NCBI GenBank assembly: GCA_021299455.1
Contig: JAJTGQ010000042.1
Span: forward strand, 1-64,000
Direction of reading: 5' to 3'
Source: Flammeovirgaceae bacterium
GTDB lineage: Bacteria > Bacteroidota > Bacteroidia > Cytophagales > Cyclobacteriaceae
DNA: 64,000 nucleotides
Shown: in pieces, positions 26,314 through 35,475 of the stretch
Numbering within the stretch: the first letter of the stretch is position 1
Layout of the letters: every line of letters starts with the position of its first letter
Translations under genes and position numbers: made by a program
Notes under the pieces: generated by a model
What the model was told of the DNA's origin: nothing
The model's database searches: none
What the model saw: the letters and a program-made list of their open reading frames with translations, nothing else

Positions 26314-27332
26314 GGCTGAATGGAGATTAGCTGCTGCGATTTTTCGAAAACAAATTCTGGAGTGTAGCGGGTAAGGCAACGGTTATCGCCAAATTTACAG
26401 TTGGCCAGCATGCAAGCTCCACAGGGTAAGTCAGCGGAATGCAAACACAAAGACCAGGTTCCTTGTGGGGAAGACCAATCTGAACGACTTGATCCAAACA
26501 AAGCAAGAGTCGGCACGCCTTGTACCCAAGCCATGTGCATGAGCCCACTGTCTTCTGTCAACAAAAACGAAGAGCGGTTCACCAACGCAAAAGCTTCTGC
26601 AGGATTTGTTTTATTTATCAAGTGAATGACAGAATCTGATGCTTTCTCTTTTAGGGCATTTGCCTTGTCCAATATTCGATCAGTGCCTACCAAAAGGAAC
26701 TGCGTGTTTGGGTAATGTTTTTTCCACAATCCCATAAATTCAAAATAGTTTTCAACAGGCCAGTTTCTCGATTCAAAAAAACCGGCCGGATTGAGAATCA
26801 CGATCTTACTGAGCCCGTTCCAGCCTGCCGATTTCAATAGCTCATCTGTCGTTTTTTTTGGGATTCGTGTTTCCAATTTTGAATTGACAGAAACGGAACC
26901 CAGTCCAACTTTTTCGATGGCCTGCCGGTTTCGTTCTCCGGCTGACTGTGGAGAGTACCGATCAAATTCCACCCACGCTTTTGGGCGAATGATTTTGCGA
27001 ATAATGTTACTCAGTCGATGATTTTGCAAATCGAATACTACATCGTATTGCTGGGCGATTAGTCTAGGTAAATGACATAATGCCGAGACATATTGAAGTT
27101 TATTGTTTCGGCCGCCTCCAATTGAAAAGACACGATTAAAAAAAAGAAGACTCTCAGGAATTGTTCTGTTTTCTTCAAGCGTGAGAAAATCAATTTTAGT
27201 AGTGGGATGTTCCTTTGAGAAATCGCGGATATAGGGAAGTGTGATCACCACATCACCCAATGCCTGAAAGCGTATGAACAGCACCTTGCGAGGTGAAGAC
27301 GATTGATCCCAGACACGGTAAGTCAATTCCAT
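26310..27332 (-). CDS. Glycosyltransferase family 9 (heptosyltransferase-like)
   Basis: A 340-residue protein of the ADP-heptose:LPS heptosyltransferase family. The N-terminus KVLFIRFQALGDVVITLPYI and the C-terminal LTEDSGLMHMAWVQGVPTLALFG are family signatures. The ATG at 27332 shares its A with the stop of the upstream gene (TGATG), so it is preferred over a start 24 bp upstream. A cysteine-rich tail CGACMLANCKFGDNRC is typical of the family. It supports a role in lipopolysaccharide-type core assembly. Confidence 0.9.
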   Translation of the reverse strand: MELTYRVWDQSSSPRKVLFIRFQALGDVVITLPYIRDFSKEHPTTKIDFLTLEENRTIPESLLFFNRVFSIGGGRNNKLQYVSALCHLPRLIAQQYDVVFDLQNHRLSNIIRKIIRPKAWVEFDRYSPQSAGERNRQAIEKVGLGSVSVNSKLETRIPKKTTDELLKSAGWNGLSKIVILNPAGFFESRNWPVENYFEFMGLWKKHYPNTQFLLVGTDRILDKANALKEKASDSVIHLINKTNPAEAFALVNRSSFLLTEDSGLMHMAWVQGVPTLALFGSSRSDWSSPQGTWSLCLHSADLPCGACMLANCKFGDNRCLTRYTPEFVFEKSQQLISIQP

Positions 27333-28189
27333 CAATGTGTTTTTGGTGGAGTACAAAGAATGTCCGTCTCAATTTTTGCACCAGCCACAATGGGTTGGTG
27401 AGTTTTAAGATCCAATATTTCGTAACCCCAGTTTTGCAGAAGATCGATCACGTCTGTGGAGCTAAGCTGATGTATCCGTAGATTGGTGTCAATCACCTCG
27501 ATGACCAAAATTGGTCTATATCGTGCTATCGTTTTTTGTGCTCCCATCAACACGTGAAACTCGTAGCCCTCCACATCAATTTTGATCAGATCAATTCGCG
27601 TTGGATTAATTGAGGACATTTCATCATCCAGGGTAGCAACATTGATATGGGTTGAATCATATTGAGCGGCTTGTTCGGCAGGCAAAATGCGATTCATGCC
27701 TGCGTTGCGCTGCTCCAATTTTGAGAGAAGTGCCTGTCCCGGCTTACTCCCAAGTCCCTTTGGAATAATCGTAATGTTAGAAAATTGATTTAATTGGTGA
27801 TTTGCTCTCAAAGATTTGATGTGAGCAGGATCTGGTTCAAAAGCATACACATGACCCCTCTGGCAGATTTTTGCAGCCCGTAATGCCACTGTGCCAATGT
27901 TAGCCCCAATATCGATGACGGTAGAATCATCCTTCAGCAGATTGAATACTTCCAACGGAGCAAAATAATGGTTAAAAAAAAAGAGTGAGTGGCCGATGAC
28001 ATCGGAGATATCTAGCTTATATAAAACGCCATCGCGTTCGGCAAATCTAAGGGTCCTTTCCTGGTAAGCAGCTTCACGGGGTACCCAGGATCTAAACTTC
28101 CTCTTCTTTCGATATAAAAAGACTAAGAGACTCTCGGCTAACCTGTTTTTAAAACAGGATCGGATCATTTCCTTTAACCGCGTATTCAT
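27332..28189 (-). CDS. FkbM family methyltransferase
   Basis: A 285-residue SAM-dependent methyltransferase of the FkbM type. Motifs are STVIDIGANIGTVALRAAKI (SAM binding), VYAFEPDPAHIKSLRANHQL and IDLIKIDVEGYEFHVLMGAQ, the last a hallmark of FkbM O-methyltransferases. It is first in the leftward glycan operon and overlaps the GT9 gene by 3 bp. The ATG at 28189 is preferred over a GTG two codons upstream. It probably O-methylates a sugar of the glycan. Confidence 0.88.
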   Translation of the reverse strand: MNTRLKEMIRSCFKNRLAESLLVFLYRKKRKFRSWVPREAAYQERTLRFAERDGVLYKLDISDVIGHSLFFFNHYFAPLEVFNLLKDDSTVIDIGANIGTVALRAAKICQRGHVYAFEPDPAHIKSLRANHQLNQFSNITIIPKGLGSKPGQALLSKLEQRNAGMNRILPAEQAAQYDSTHINVATLDDEMSSINPTRIDLIKIDVEGYEFHVLMGAQKTIARYRPILVIEVIDTNLRIHQLSSTDVIDLLQNWGYEILDLKTHQPIVAGAKIETDILCTPPKTH

Positions 28190-28269
28190 TGACACTTTAT
28201 ATAAATATAGCGTTTTTAAACAATGTTATTTTTAGAAAAGCTCCGCAATAATTTGCTGGGCAACTCACT

Positions 28270-28289
28270 AAAATGGAGTTTTCCATTTT
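28270..28289. terminator. Probable terminator after the ZIP transporter gene
   Basis: AAAATGGA and TCCATTTT form a nearly perfect 8-bp stem around a short GTT-type loop, 21 bp past the ZIP stop. The stem is AT-rich and symmetric, with A and T tails inside the stem, so it may work weakly in either direction. Confidence 0.45.
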
Positions 28290-28309
28290 CAAAGATTTTA
28301 AAAACTGAA

Positions 28310-29053
28310 CTAAGCAAATAATTCTGTACCTACCGCCACAGCTGCAGCAAGAATTGCCACCCCCATCTTCTTTGCATTAAATTTATGATCCAGGCTGCTC
28401 TCGAAAACTATGGTCGTTGAGATATGAAGAAAATTTCCGCTTACCACGGCAAAAAAGAAAGTAAAAGCCTGAGAGGACATCCACTCGTTCGCTAGAAGAT
28501 AATTGGAAAGAAAAAGTCCGAATGGAGAAGCCAACGAAAAAATGAGTAAAAAAAGAAAAGCTCTTGTTTTACTCTTCACGTCACACAATAAAACAGACAT
28601 TAAGGCAAACGCTTCCGGTGCTTTGTGTAAGACGATTCCCCACAATAATGTATTCGAGTCATGATGGTGTGTAACCGTGCGAGGGTGTGCCAATAGTCCG
28701 CCTTCTAAGAAAGCATGGATGCACAAGGCAACCAAAACTAGGATGGCAGAGGACTCCCGATGTTGGTGATTCCTTTCATGGACATGAATATGACCGTGCT
28801 CAACACCACTGGATAAGAACTCCAGTCCTTGTTGAAGAAAAAATCCTAATAAAATGAAGATTCCGATATAGCCGGCATTGCTCCCATGCGAAAACAGCTC
28901 CGGGAAAATGTGAACCAGTGTAATAGAAAAAAGATATGCCCCGGCAAAGACAAGCCAAAGCTTATACGTGCCCGTGTTGATCTTGGGTATATAGAAAGCA
29001 ATGCCGCCAGCAATCAGTGCAACAAAAAAAAGAATTAATAAGGCTGTGATCAT
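28310..29053 (-). CDS. ZIP family divalent metal transporter
   Basis: A 247-residue membrane protein with about eight helices. It has the ZIP metal-binding helices LCIHAFLEGGLL and VLHKAPEAFALM (H-x3-E patterns) and a cytoplasmic His-rich loop (EHGHIHVHERNHQHRE) between helices 3 and 4. ZIP proteins move zinc, iron or manganese into the cytoplasm. It stands between apbE and the glycan operon, transcribed leftward. Specificity cannot be read from the sequence. Confidence 0.9.
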   Translation of the reverse strand: MITALLILFFVALIAGGIAFYIPKINTGTYKLWLVFAGAYLFSITLVHIFPELFSHGSNAGYIGIFILLGFFLQQGLEFLSSGVEHGHIHVHERNHQHRESSAILVLVALCIHAFLEGGLLAHPRTVTHHHDSNTLLWGIVLHKAPEAFALMSVLLCDVKSKTRAFLFLLIFSLASPFGLFLSNYLLANEWMSSQAFTFFFAVVSGNFLHISTTIVFESSLDHKFNAKKMGVAILAAAVAVGTELFA

Positions 29054-29132
29054 GACACTTGAATAGACGCAGCGTTCCCCAAGAAAATTTTCAAAATGGT
29101 TTTAGATTTTGTCAAAGATACGATCTTACAAG

Positions 29133-30197
29133 TTACTTCTTTGATTGCTTTAATTCGATAAGATCTTTTAAGCCCTGTGTATAATAGGTTTCAATTTTGC
29201 CAGCCGTTGAAGTGTACACAAAAAATGCATCCAATTCAGGATGCTGTTTCAATTGCTCTATAGCTTTTTCATGTCCCATCACCATAAAAGCTGTGGCCCA
29301 GGCGTCAGCCGTGCTGGCGTCCTGTGCAAACACTGAAGAACTGAGAATAGCTCGCTCCGCCTGATACCCCGTTTGGGGGTCAATAGTATGCGAATACTTT
29401 TTGCCGTCTACAACTCGATAGTTAAAATAATTGCCAGATGTGGTGAACGACCTATCTGTTAATTTGACGTAGGCGGTAAAAAAAAGGCTATCCCGCTTCG
29501 AATTAGGATCTAATATCCCTAGCTCCCAAGGTTCACCAGATTTTAAATTGATACCACATGCCATACCTTCTCCACCTAACTCCACCAGCATATTTTTAAT
29601 TCCCTTTGCCTTCAAAAAATCAGTCATCACATCTGCACCATACCCTTGACCTATGCCCCCAAAATCTAATTGAGTCTTTGGATTTGTCTTCCAAATACTA
29701 TCTGAATTAAAATTGATTTTATCAAAACCAACAAACGATTTTATAGAATCAATCTGTCCTTTGGTGGGAAGCGGTTTATCCTTTCTAGATCCAAAACCCC
29801 AGGCATACACCAATGGCATAACCGTGGGATCAAATGCTCCACCCGACTCTTGAGCAACTTCAAGAGCTTTCTTTGCAGCCGGTAAAAAGTAAGGTAAGGA
29901 ATAAACAAAAGAAGTCTTATTCCTATTAAAGCGAGAAACATCAGATTCGGGATCGTAATTATTAATCGACTTGTTCACCAGCACCAAAAGTGAATCGATG
30001 GAAGCCTTAAAGTTCCTGTTCGTCTCATCAAAATAGGTGATATGGTAGGTGGTGCCCATTGTTTCCCCCTCAATTTTCATGGGTTCCATAATTGTCGTCC
30101 CATTCTTTGACTTGTTTAACTCGCGCCATTTCCACACAGAGATCAACGCCACAATCAAAAGCAACGAATAGAGCGCATTTTTCCAACGATTATCCAT
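29133..30197 (-). CDS. apbE: FAD:protein FMN transferase
   Basis: Attaches FMN covalently to a Thr/Ser of partner proteins such as the Na-translocating NADH dehydrogenase, using FAD. The 354 residues carry a single N-terminal membrane anchor (about 6-24). Motifs follow the ApbE fold: GTTYHITYF, DPTVMPLVYAWGFG, DFGGIGQGYGADV, LVELGGEG, YSHTIDPQTGYQ and a final DASTADAWATAFMVMG. The ATG at 30197 is used instead of a TTG 9 bp upstream. It is transcribed alone, and the NQR or RNF partner lies elsewhere. Confidence 0.94.
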   Translation of the reverse strand: MDNRWKNALYSLLLIVALISVWKWRELNKSKNGTTIMEPMKIEGETMGTTYHITYFDETNRNFKASIDSLLVLVNKSINNYDPESDVSRFNRNKTSFVYSLPYFLPAAKKALEVAQESGGAFDPTVMPLVYAWGFGSRKDKPLPTKGQIDSIKSFVGFDKINFNSDSIWKTNPKTQLDFGGIGQGYGADVMTDFLKAKGIKNMLVELGGEGMACGINLKSGEPWELGILDPNSKRDSLFFTAYVKLTDRSFTTSGNYFNYRVVDGKKYSHTIDPQTGYQAERAILSSSVFAQDASTADAWATAFMVMGHEKAIEQLKQHPELDAFFVYTSTAGKIETYYTQGLKDLIELKQSKK

Positions 30198-30279
30198 ATC
30201 AAGCAAAATGAAAAATCAAAATTAGCAGAAGAATGTGCAGTTCACTTGAATCTTGACTATTAAATCTTGAATTTTGACC

Positions 30280-31311
30280 ATGCGTGAAGATTATCTAAAA
30301 GCAGATGGCGAAGGATTAGAGACCGGAGAAAAGGAGGTAGAGAAGGCATTGCGCCCACTTTCCTTCATTGATTTCACGGGGCAACAAAAAGTGGTAGACA
30401 ACGTCAAGGTTTTTGTACAAGCCGCGAAGCAACGAAGCGAATCGCTAGACCACGTCCTTCTTCACGGCCCTCCCGGTTTAGGGAAGACAACCCTCTCGTT
30501 TATCATTGCGAATGAACTAGGCTCTAACATTAAGATTACTTCTGGCCCGGTGCTCGATAAACCTGGAGACTTAGCCGGATTGCTGACCAATCTAGAAACA
30601 AACGATGTCCTCTTCATTGATGAGATCCATCGACTCAATCCGATTGTCGAAGAATATCTCTATTCGGCCATGGAAGACTTCCGTATCGATATCATGTTGG
30701 ATAGTGGACCTAATGCTCGATCTGTGCAAATAAGTTTGAATCCCTTTACTCTTATAGGAGCAACTACCCGTGCAGGTTTGTTAACATCTCCTCTACGTGC
30801 ACGATTTGGTATCAATGCCAGGCTCGAGTACTACGATTCAACGTTGTTAACAAAAATAGTAAAGCGCTCGGCAGCGATTTTGGCGACTCCTATTGTTGAT
30901 GATGCCGCCTTCGAAATTGCAAGAAGAAGTAGAGGCACGCCACGCATTGCTAACAATCTTTTGAGACGCACCCGGGATTTTGCACAGATAAAAGGAGATG
31001 GCACGATTACTAAGCCTATCGCACAGCTTGCGCTGAAAGCGTTGGATGTTGATGAAAATGGTTTGGATGACATGGACAACCGAATCCTCACTACCATCAT
31101 CGACAAATTTAAAGGCGGGCCGGTCGGGCTTTCTACCATTGCGACAGCAGTGGGCGAAGAAGCAGAAACTATTGAGGAAATGTATGAACCCTTCTTAATT
31201 CAAGAAGGCTATATCAAACGCACCTCACGCGGGCGCGAGGCTACAGAGCTTGCCTACAAGCATTTGAAAATTGTGGTGCCTGTTTCTAAGCGACCGGGAT
31301 TGTTTGATTGA
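30280..31311 (+). CDS. ruvB: Holliday junction branch-migration helicase RuvB
   Basis: Hexameric AAA+ motor that drives branch migration of Holliday junctions with RuvA. The 343 residues include Walker [13 protein letters not shown], Walker [11 protein letters not shown], sensor 1 [11 protein letters not shown] and the arginine finger region SPLRARFG. The C-terminal winged helix ends [14 protein letters not shown]. The ATG at 30280 is chosen over an upstream TTG. The stop shares its A with the ATG of the next gene (TGATG), so the DUF559-queG frame is translationally coupled to it. Confidence 0.97.
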   Translation: MREDYLKADGEGLETGEKEVEKALRPLSFIDFTGQQKVVDNVKVFVQAAKQRSESLDHVLLHGPPGLGKTTLSFIIANELGSNIKITSGPVLDKPGDLAGLLTNLETNDVLFIDEIHRLNPIVEEYLYSAMEDFRIDIMLDSGPNARSVQISLNPFTLIGATTRAGLLTSPLRARFGINARLEYYDSTLLTKIVKRSAAILATPIVDDAAFEIARRSRGTPRIANNLLRRTRDFAQIKGDGTITKPIAQLALKALDVDENGLDDMDNRILTTIIDKFKGGPVGLSTIATAVGEEAETIEEMYEPFLIQEGYIKRTSRGREATELAYKHLKIVVPVSKRPGLFD

Positions 31312-32792
31312 TGAAACGTAGGATCTATTATAATCCAAAGCTCACTGCTCTTGCCCGTGAACTTCGCAACAATAGTACGTTATCAGAAATCTTATTGTGG
31401 GACGAGTTAAAAACCGGCAGAATGCTTGGCTTTGATTTCCACCGGCAAAAGCCAATTGATAATTTCATTGTAGATTTCTTTTGTTATGACTTAATGCTTG
31501 CCATTGAAATAGACGGAAGCAGCCATGATCACAAAATTAGCTATGATAAATCACGTCAAAAAAAACTCGAAGCCTTGGGCATTCGATTTTTACGATTTGA
31601 TGATTTAGATGTGAAGCAAAAGATTGAAACAGTGTTGGGAGAAATTAAAAGATGGATAGAGGAAAATAACACCCCCCTTATCCCCCCTTCCAGGGGGGAC
31701 TCGGAACAAAATAAGGAGATAGTTAACCCAACAGTATTTGATGTCACTAGAAAAAACAGGAAAACTAGTTCTGAAATTTCCGAAACTCCATTAAACACCC
31801 TGTTTCCCCCCTTGAAGGGGGGAGAGGGGGGTGTCGAACAAAACACAAAGCTTATTAAATCCCTTGCCTCTCAACTGGGGTTCAGCTTTTGCGGGATATC
31901 GAAAGCAGAATTTCTGGAAGAGGAAGCACCACGTCTGGAAGAATGGCTGAAGCGCGGCTACCAGGGCAAGATGAGTTACCTCGAAAACCATTTTGATAAG
32001 CGTCTAGATCCGCGATTGCTTGTGCCGGGCGCGAAGTCTGTGATCAGCTTAATGTACAATTATTACCCTCAAAAAGATTTATCCTCGGAAGCTTCAGCGG
32101 AGAAAGATCAACTCTCCTACGCCAAAGCTTCGGAGAGCAAGTGTAAAATCGCCAAGTATGCTTATGGCGAAGACTATCACTTCGTGATAAAAGAAAAATT
32201 AAAAACTTTTCTTGCTCTGATACAACAAGAAGTTGGCGAGGTGCACGGCAGAGCATTTGTTGACTCTGCGCCCGTCCATGAGCGAGCGTGGGCAAAAAAA
32301 TCCGGGCTTGGCTGGATTGGCAAAAACTCCTTGCTACTTAATCGAGAGATGGGTAGTTTCTTTTTTTTGGCCGAGCTGATTATTGATTTAGAATTAGAAT
32401 ATGATGGCCCCATCAAAGACTACTGTGGCACCTGCACCGCCTGCATGGACGCCTGCCCTACCGATGCCATCCCAGCACCCTACGTGGTTGATGGTAGCAA
32501 GTGCATTTCCTATTTTACTATCGAGCTGAAAGAAGAAATACCTAAAGAAGTAAAAGGCAAATTTGAGAATTGGATATTTGGCTGCGACATCTGTCAGGAT
32601 GTATGTCCCTGGAATCGGTTTGCAAAACCTCATCAAGAGAAAAAATTCGAGCCTCACCCCGATCTAGAGAAAATGACGAAATCAGACTGGCGAGAAATTA
32701 CAGAAGATGTCTTTGAAAAACTATTTAAAAAATCTGCCGTGCAACGAACAAAGTTGAGCGGGTTCAAGAGAAATATTCAATTCATTCAGTAA
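31311..32792 (+). CDS. queG: DUF559 endonuclease-like domain fused to epoxyqueuosine reductase
   Basis: An unusual 493-residue fusion. Residues 1-120 are a DUF559 (VSR/PD-(D/E)xK-like) domain: [38 protein letters not shown] and GIRFLRFDD. Residues 121-180 are a low-complexity linker encoded by two GC-rich palindromes. From about 183 to the end is Que[59 protein letters not shown] and two [4Fe-4S] clusters with cysteines at 372, 375, 378, 382 and 425, 428, 432. QueG makes queuosine from epoxyqueuosine in tRNA. QueG normally starts near residue 183, and no ATG lies there. A further in-frame palindromic insert lies near residues 258-276. Confidence 0.9.
   Translation: MKRRIYYNPKLTALARELRNNSTLSEILLWDELKTGRMLGFDFHRQKPIDNFIVDFFCYDLMLAIEIDGSSHDHKISYDKSRQKKLEALGIRFLRFDDLDVKQKIETVLGEIKRWIEENNTPLIPPSRGDSEQNKEIVNPTVFDVTRKNRKTSSEISETPLNTLFPPLKGGEGGVEQNTKLIKSLASQLGFSFCGISKAEFLEEEAPRLEEWLKRGYQGKMSYLENHFDKRLDPRLLVPGAKSVISLMYNYYPQKDLSSEASAEKDQLSYAKASESKCKIAKYAYGEDYHFVIKEKLKTFLALIQQEVGEVHGRAFVDSAPVHERAWAKKSGLGWIGKNSLLLNREMGSFFFLAELIIDLELEYDGPIKDYCGTCTACMDACPTDAIPAPYVVDGSKCISYFTIELKEEIPKEVKGKFENWIFGCDICQDVCPWNRFAKPHQEKKFEPHPDLEKMTKSDWREITEDVFEKLFKKSAVQRTKLSGFKRNIQFIQ
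31672..31710. repeat. GC-rich palindromic repeat, copy 1 (in frame)
   Basis: CCCCCC and GGGGGG arms surround a TTCCA loop at 31681-31699 (TCCCCCC...GGGGGGA). It is preceded by ACACCCCCC and followed by CTCGGAACAAAA. It lies in the linker of the DUF559-queG fusion and is translated as [14 protein letters not shown]. Copy 2 shares the same layout. Confidence 0.85.
31795..31842. repeat. GC-rich palindromic repeat, copy 2 (in frame)
   Basis: CCCCCC (31806-31811) and GGGGGG (31817-31822) flank TTGAA. An outer pair ACACCC/GGGTGT extends the stem, and TCGAACAAAA follows as in copy 1. It is translated as [14 protein letters not shown]. The two copies are direct repeats about 80 bp apart within the fusion linker. 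Confidence 0.85.
32083..32137. repeat. Second palindromic unit inside the QueG domain (in frame)
   Basis: CCTCGGAAGCTTCAGCGGAG (32083-32102) and a 26-bp segment at 32112-32137 (CTCTCCTACGCC...GGAGAG) are imperfect inverted repeats around AAAGATCAA, sharing GAAGCTTnnGCG when one is reversed. They encode [20 protein letters not shown], an insertion between MYNYYPQ and [14 protein letters not shown] where QueG relatives have a shorter loop. The sequence differs from the CCCCCC/GGGGGG family upstream. Confidence 0.75.
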
Positions 32793-32801
32793 AAGGGGTG
32801 A

Positions 32802-34031
32802 TTAAACACCCACGCATTTTTCGATAACATCGCAACACTCGTGAATCTGCTCTTCCGTAATCACCAAGGGTGGAGCTAGTCGAATAATGTTACCATGGGT
32901 TGGCTTAGCCAGTAAACCATTCTCAGCAAACTTCACACAAATGTTCCAAGCGGTGTCGCTTTCCGGTGTATCGTTAATGACGATCGCATTTAGCAAACCT
33001 TTTCCGCGCACTAATTTGATCATGCTGGATTTTTTCATGAACGCGGTCATCCTATTCCGAAACACGATTCCCAAACGCTCCGCATTTTCAGCCAGCTTTT
33101 CATCCTTAATCACTTGCAAGGCTGCCACTACTACTACTGATGCCAATGGATTTCCTCCAAAGGTGGAGCCATGTTCACCAGGTTTTATAACGAGCATGAT
33201 CTCATCATCCGCTAATACTAAAGAAATCGGAAATACACCTCCCGAAAGTGCCTTTCCCAATATCAACACATCCGGCCGAACTCCTTCGTGATCAGACGCA
33301 AGCATTTTACCAGTTCTCGCAATGCCCGTTTGAATTTCATCCATCATTAAAAGCACACGGTGCTTTTTGCAAAGTTCTTCTGCTGCTTTCAGGTATCCGT
33401 CTTGAGGCACATACACACCTGCTTCACCCTGAATGGGTTCAATCCACAAGCCGCATACGTTAGGATTCGCCAATGCTTGCTCTAAGGCGGCAACGTTATC
33501 ATAATCAACAATTTCAAACCCTGGCATAAAGGGACCAAATCCTTTTCGCGCTGCATTGTCGGTAGATGCAGAAATAATGGTGGTTGTGCGTCCGTGAAAA
33601 TTCTTTTTTACACCAACAATTACTGCTTGGTTTTCAGGAATACCTTTCTTGGTGTAACCCCACTTGCGTGCAAGCTTAATGGCCGTCTCGTTGGCTTCTG
33701 CACCACTGTTCATAAACAGTGCTTTATCATAGCCGAACGTATCGCACACATATTTTTCTGCAATCCCCAGCTTGTCGTTGTAAAAAGCGCGCGAGGTCAG
33801 CGTTAATTCTTTCGCTTGCGCAATCAATGAGTCAATGATCCGTGGGTGACAGTGGCCTTGATTAACAGCGCTATACGCGGATAAAAAATCAAAATAGCGT
33901 TTCCCCTCCACGTCCCATAAAAAAACACCCTCGCCTTTGCTTAAGACGACCGGAAGAGGATGATAATTATGCGCTCCGTATTTATCTTCGAGGGCAATGG
34001 CTTCTTGGCTGGATGCGATGGTGTCGATCAT
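32802..34031 (-). CDS. rocD: Ornithine--oxo-acid aminotransferase
   Basis: PLP enzyme that converts ornithine and 2-oxoglutarate to glutamate semialdehyde and glutamate. The 409 residues match class III aminotransferases of the OAT subgroup: [20 protein letters not shown] at the N-terminus, [50 protein letters not shown] and the PLP lysine in [13 protein letters not shown]. It is monocistronic, convergent with queG and divergent from rmuC. Confidence 0.94.
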   Translation of the reverse strand: MIDTIASSQEAIALEDKYGAHNYHPLPVVLSKGEGVFLWDVEGKRYFDFLSAYSAVNQGHCHPRIIDSLIAQAKELTLTSRAFYNDKLGIAEKYVCDTFGYDKALFMNSGAEANETAIKLARKWGYTKKGIPENQAVIVGVKKNFHGRTTTIISASTDNAARKGFGPFMPGFEIVDYDNVAALEQALANPNVCGLWIEPIQGEAGVYVPQDGYLKAAEELCKKHRVLLMMDEIQTGIARTGKMLASDHEGVRPDVLILGKALSGGVFPISLVLADDEIMLVIKPGEHGSTFGGNPLASVVVVAALQVIKDEKLAENAERLGIVFRNRMTAFMKKSSMIKLVRGKGLLNAIVINDTPESDTAWNICVKFAENGLLAKPTHGNIIRLAPPLVITEEQIHECCDVIEKCVGV

Positions 34032-34054
34032 ACTGTTACACGTTCAAAGAATGA

Positions 34055-34062
34055 CAAAGGTA
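34055..34062 (-). promoter_or_regulatory. Candidate -7 promoter box of rocD
   Basis: TACCTTTG on the reverse strand matches the Bacteroidota -7 consensus TAnnTTTG, 24 bp upstream of the rocD ATG. No clear TTTG is found 19-21 bp upstream, so this is a partial promoter call. Confidence 0.4.
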
Positions 34063-34151
34063 CTTAAATCAGTCAGATATTTCATCTGGATAATGGCCTG
34101 GTCAAAGGCACAAGGTGATTTGCTGATTGAAATAATATAAATTTACACCGC

Positions 34152-35471
34152 ATGGAAATAATAGTGGGAATAACGGGGCTGGTTATTGGCGGGTTAATCG
34201 GTTGGTTACTGAATAGATCCGCACAATCATCAGTTTTACAGGATGTACGAACGCGATTGTTGGTAGAACAGGAAAAGAGCCTGAGCTTAGCTAGTCAACT
34301 GAATGAAGAAAAAAAAGTTGCCTCAGTTGAACGGAATAAAGTACTTGAACTTTCTACCGTTTTTTCCCGAACAGATGCAGATTACAAAAATCTTCAACTG
34401 AAGTTGGCCGAACAGCAAAAAGAGATGGAAGGCCTGCAAGAGAAATTCACCACTCAATTTGAAAATCTGGCCAATAAAATATTTGAAGAGAAAGGGAAAA
34501 AATTTGCCGATCAAAACAAAATCAACCTTGGGGAAATCCTCAACCCCTTGCGTGAGAAAATCAGTGATTTCGAAAAGAAGGTTGAACTAACTAATACCGA
34601 AAGTATTAAGAATCATTCTGCGTTACGCGAACAGCTTACCAATCTGAAAGAGTTAAATCAGCAAATTACCAAGGAAGCAAGCAATTTGACCCGGGCATTA
34701 AAAGGAGATTCAAAAGCCCAGGGCAATTGGGGTGAATATATTCTGGAGAGTATATTAGAAAAATCAGGGTTAGTGAAAGGGCGAGAATATTTTATTCAGG
34801 AATCGCTTACTTCAGAGGATGGGAAGCGATTACAGCCCGATGTGGTGATTAAATTGCCGGACAGCAAAAACCTAATTATTGACTCGAAGGTAAGCTTGGT
34901 TGCGTATGAGCGATTTATGAGCGCAGATGATGAAACCGAACGTTCCGTTCAGTTGAAGCAGCATATTGTTTCCCTTCGTCAACACATCAAAGGACTCAGT
35001 GAAAAAAACTACCAAACCCTCTATAGCGCTGGAAGTTTAGACTTTATCCTGCTTTTCGTGCCTATAGAACCCGCGTTTAGCGCTTCTGTAAGGTATGATG
35101 TTGAAATCTTCAATGATGCTTTTGAAAAAAATATAGTCATCGTAAGTCCTTCAACGCTGATTGCCACTTTGCGAACGATATCCAGTATTTGGAAGCAAGA
35201 ATTTCAAAATAGAAATACAGTAGAAATTGCAAGGCAAGCCACAGCGCTCTATGAAAAGTTTAGGGGCTTTACAGAAGATCTTATCGAAATGGGCAATCAA
35301 TTGAAGCGAACGCAATCTTCTTACGAGGGCGCCATGAATAAACTCTCTACCGGCAAAGGAAATTTAGTTGGCAGCGTGGAGAAAATAAGGCTGTTGGGAC
35401 TAAAGCCCACAAAAACTATTGACCAGCGTTTGGTCGAGAGAGCAGATGACAATTCCGATTTGGTTGAATAG
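34152..35471 (+). CDS. rmuC: DNA recombination protein RmuC
   Basis: A 439-residue RmuC protein. One N-terminal membrane helix (about 2-19, glycine-rich IVGITGLVIGGLIGWLL) is followed by a long coiled coil (about 30-170). The C-terminal nuclease-like domain carries GNWGEYILESILEKSGLVKG, LQPDVVIKLPDSKNLIIDSK (the acidic and lysine residues of a PD-(D/E)xK-type core) and FVPIEPAFSASV. RmuC limits inversion at short repeats in E. coli, and its exact chemistry is unclear. It overlaps no neighbour but precedes the GroES-like gene by 4 bp. Confidence 0.93.
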   Translation: MEIIVGITGLVIGGLIGWLLNRSAQSSVLQDVRTRLLVEQEKSLSLASQLNEEKKVASVERNKVLELSTVFSRTDADYKNLQLKLAEQQKEMEGLQEKFTTQFENLANKIFEEKGKKFADQNKINLGEILNPLREKISDFEKKVELTNTESIKNHSALREQLTNLKELNQQITKEASNLTRALKGDSKAQGNWGEYILESILEKSGLVKGREYFIQESLTSEDGKRLQPDVVIKLPDSKNLIIDSKVSLVAYERFMSADDETERSVQLKQHIVSLRQHIKGLSEKNYQTLYSAGSLDFILLFVPIEPAFSASVRYDVEIFNDAFEKNIVIVSPSTLIATLRTISSIWKQEFQNRNTVEIARQATALYEKFRGFTEDLIEMGNQLKRTQSSYEGAMNKLSTGKGNLVGSVEKIRLLGLKPTKTIDQRLVERADDNSDLVE

Positions 35472-35475
35472 CAAT

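Noticed and set aside
28142-28158. Perfect CCTGTTTT-T-AAAACAGG palindrome
   Set aside because: It lies within the FkbM coding region and encodes ordinary residues (CFKNR). No regulatory role is supported.
31556-31991. Leftward frames opposite the DUF559-queG fusion
   Set aside because: They arise from the GC-rich palindromes, which leave long open frames on both strands.
35419-35475. Upstream start for the GroES-like gene
   Set aside because: It overlaps rmuC and adds residues absent from the Cpn10 fold. The ATG at 35476 fits better.
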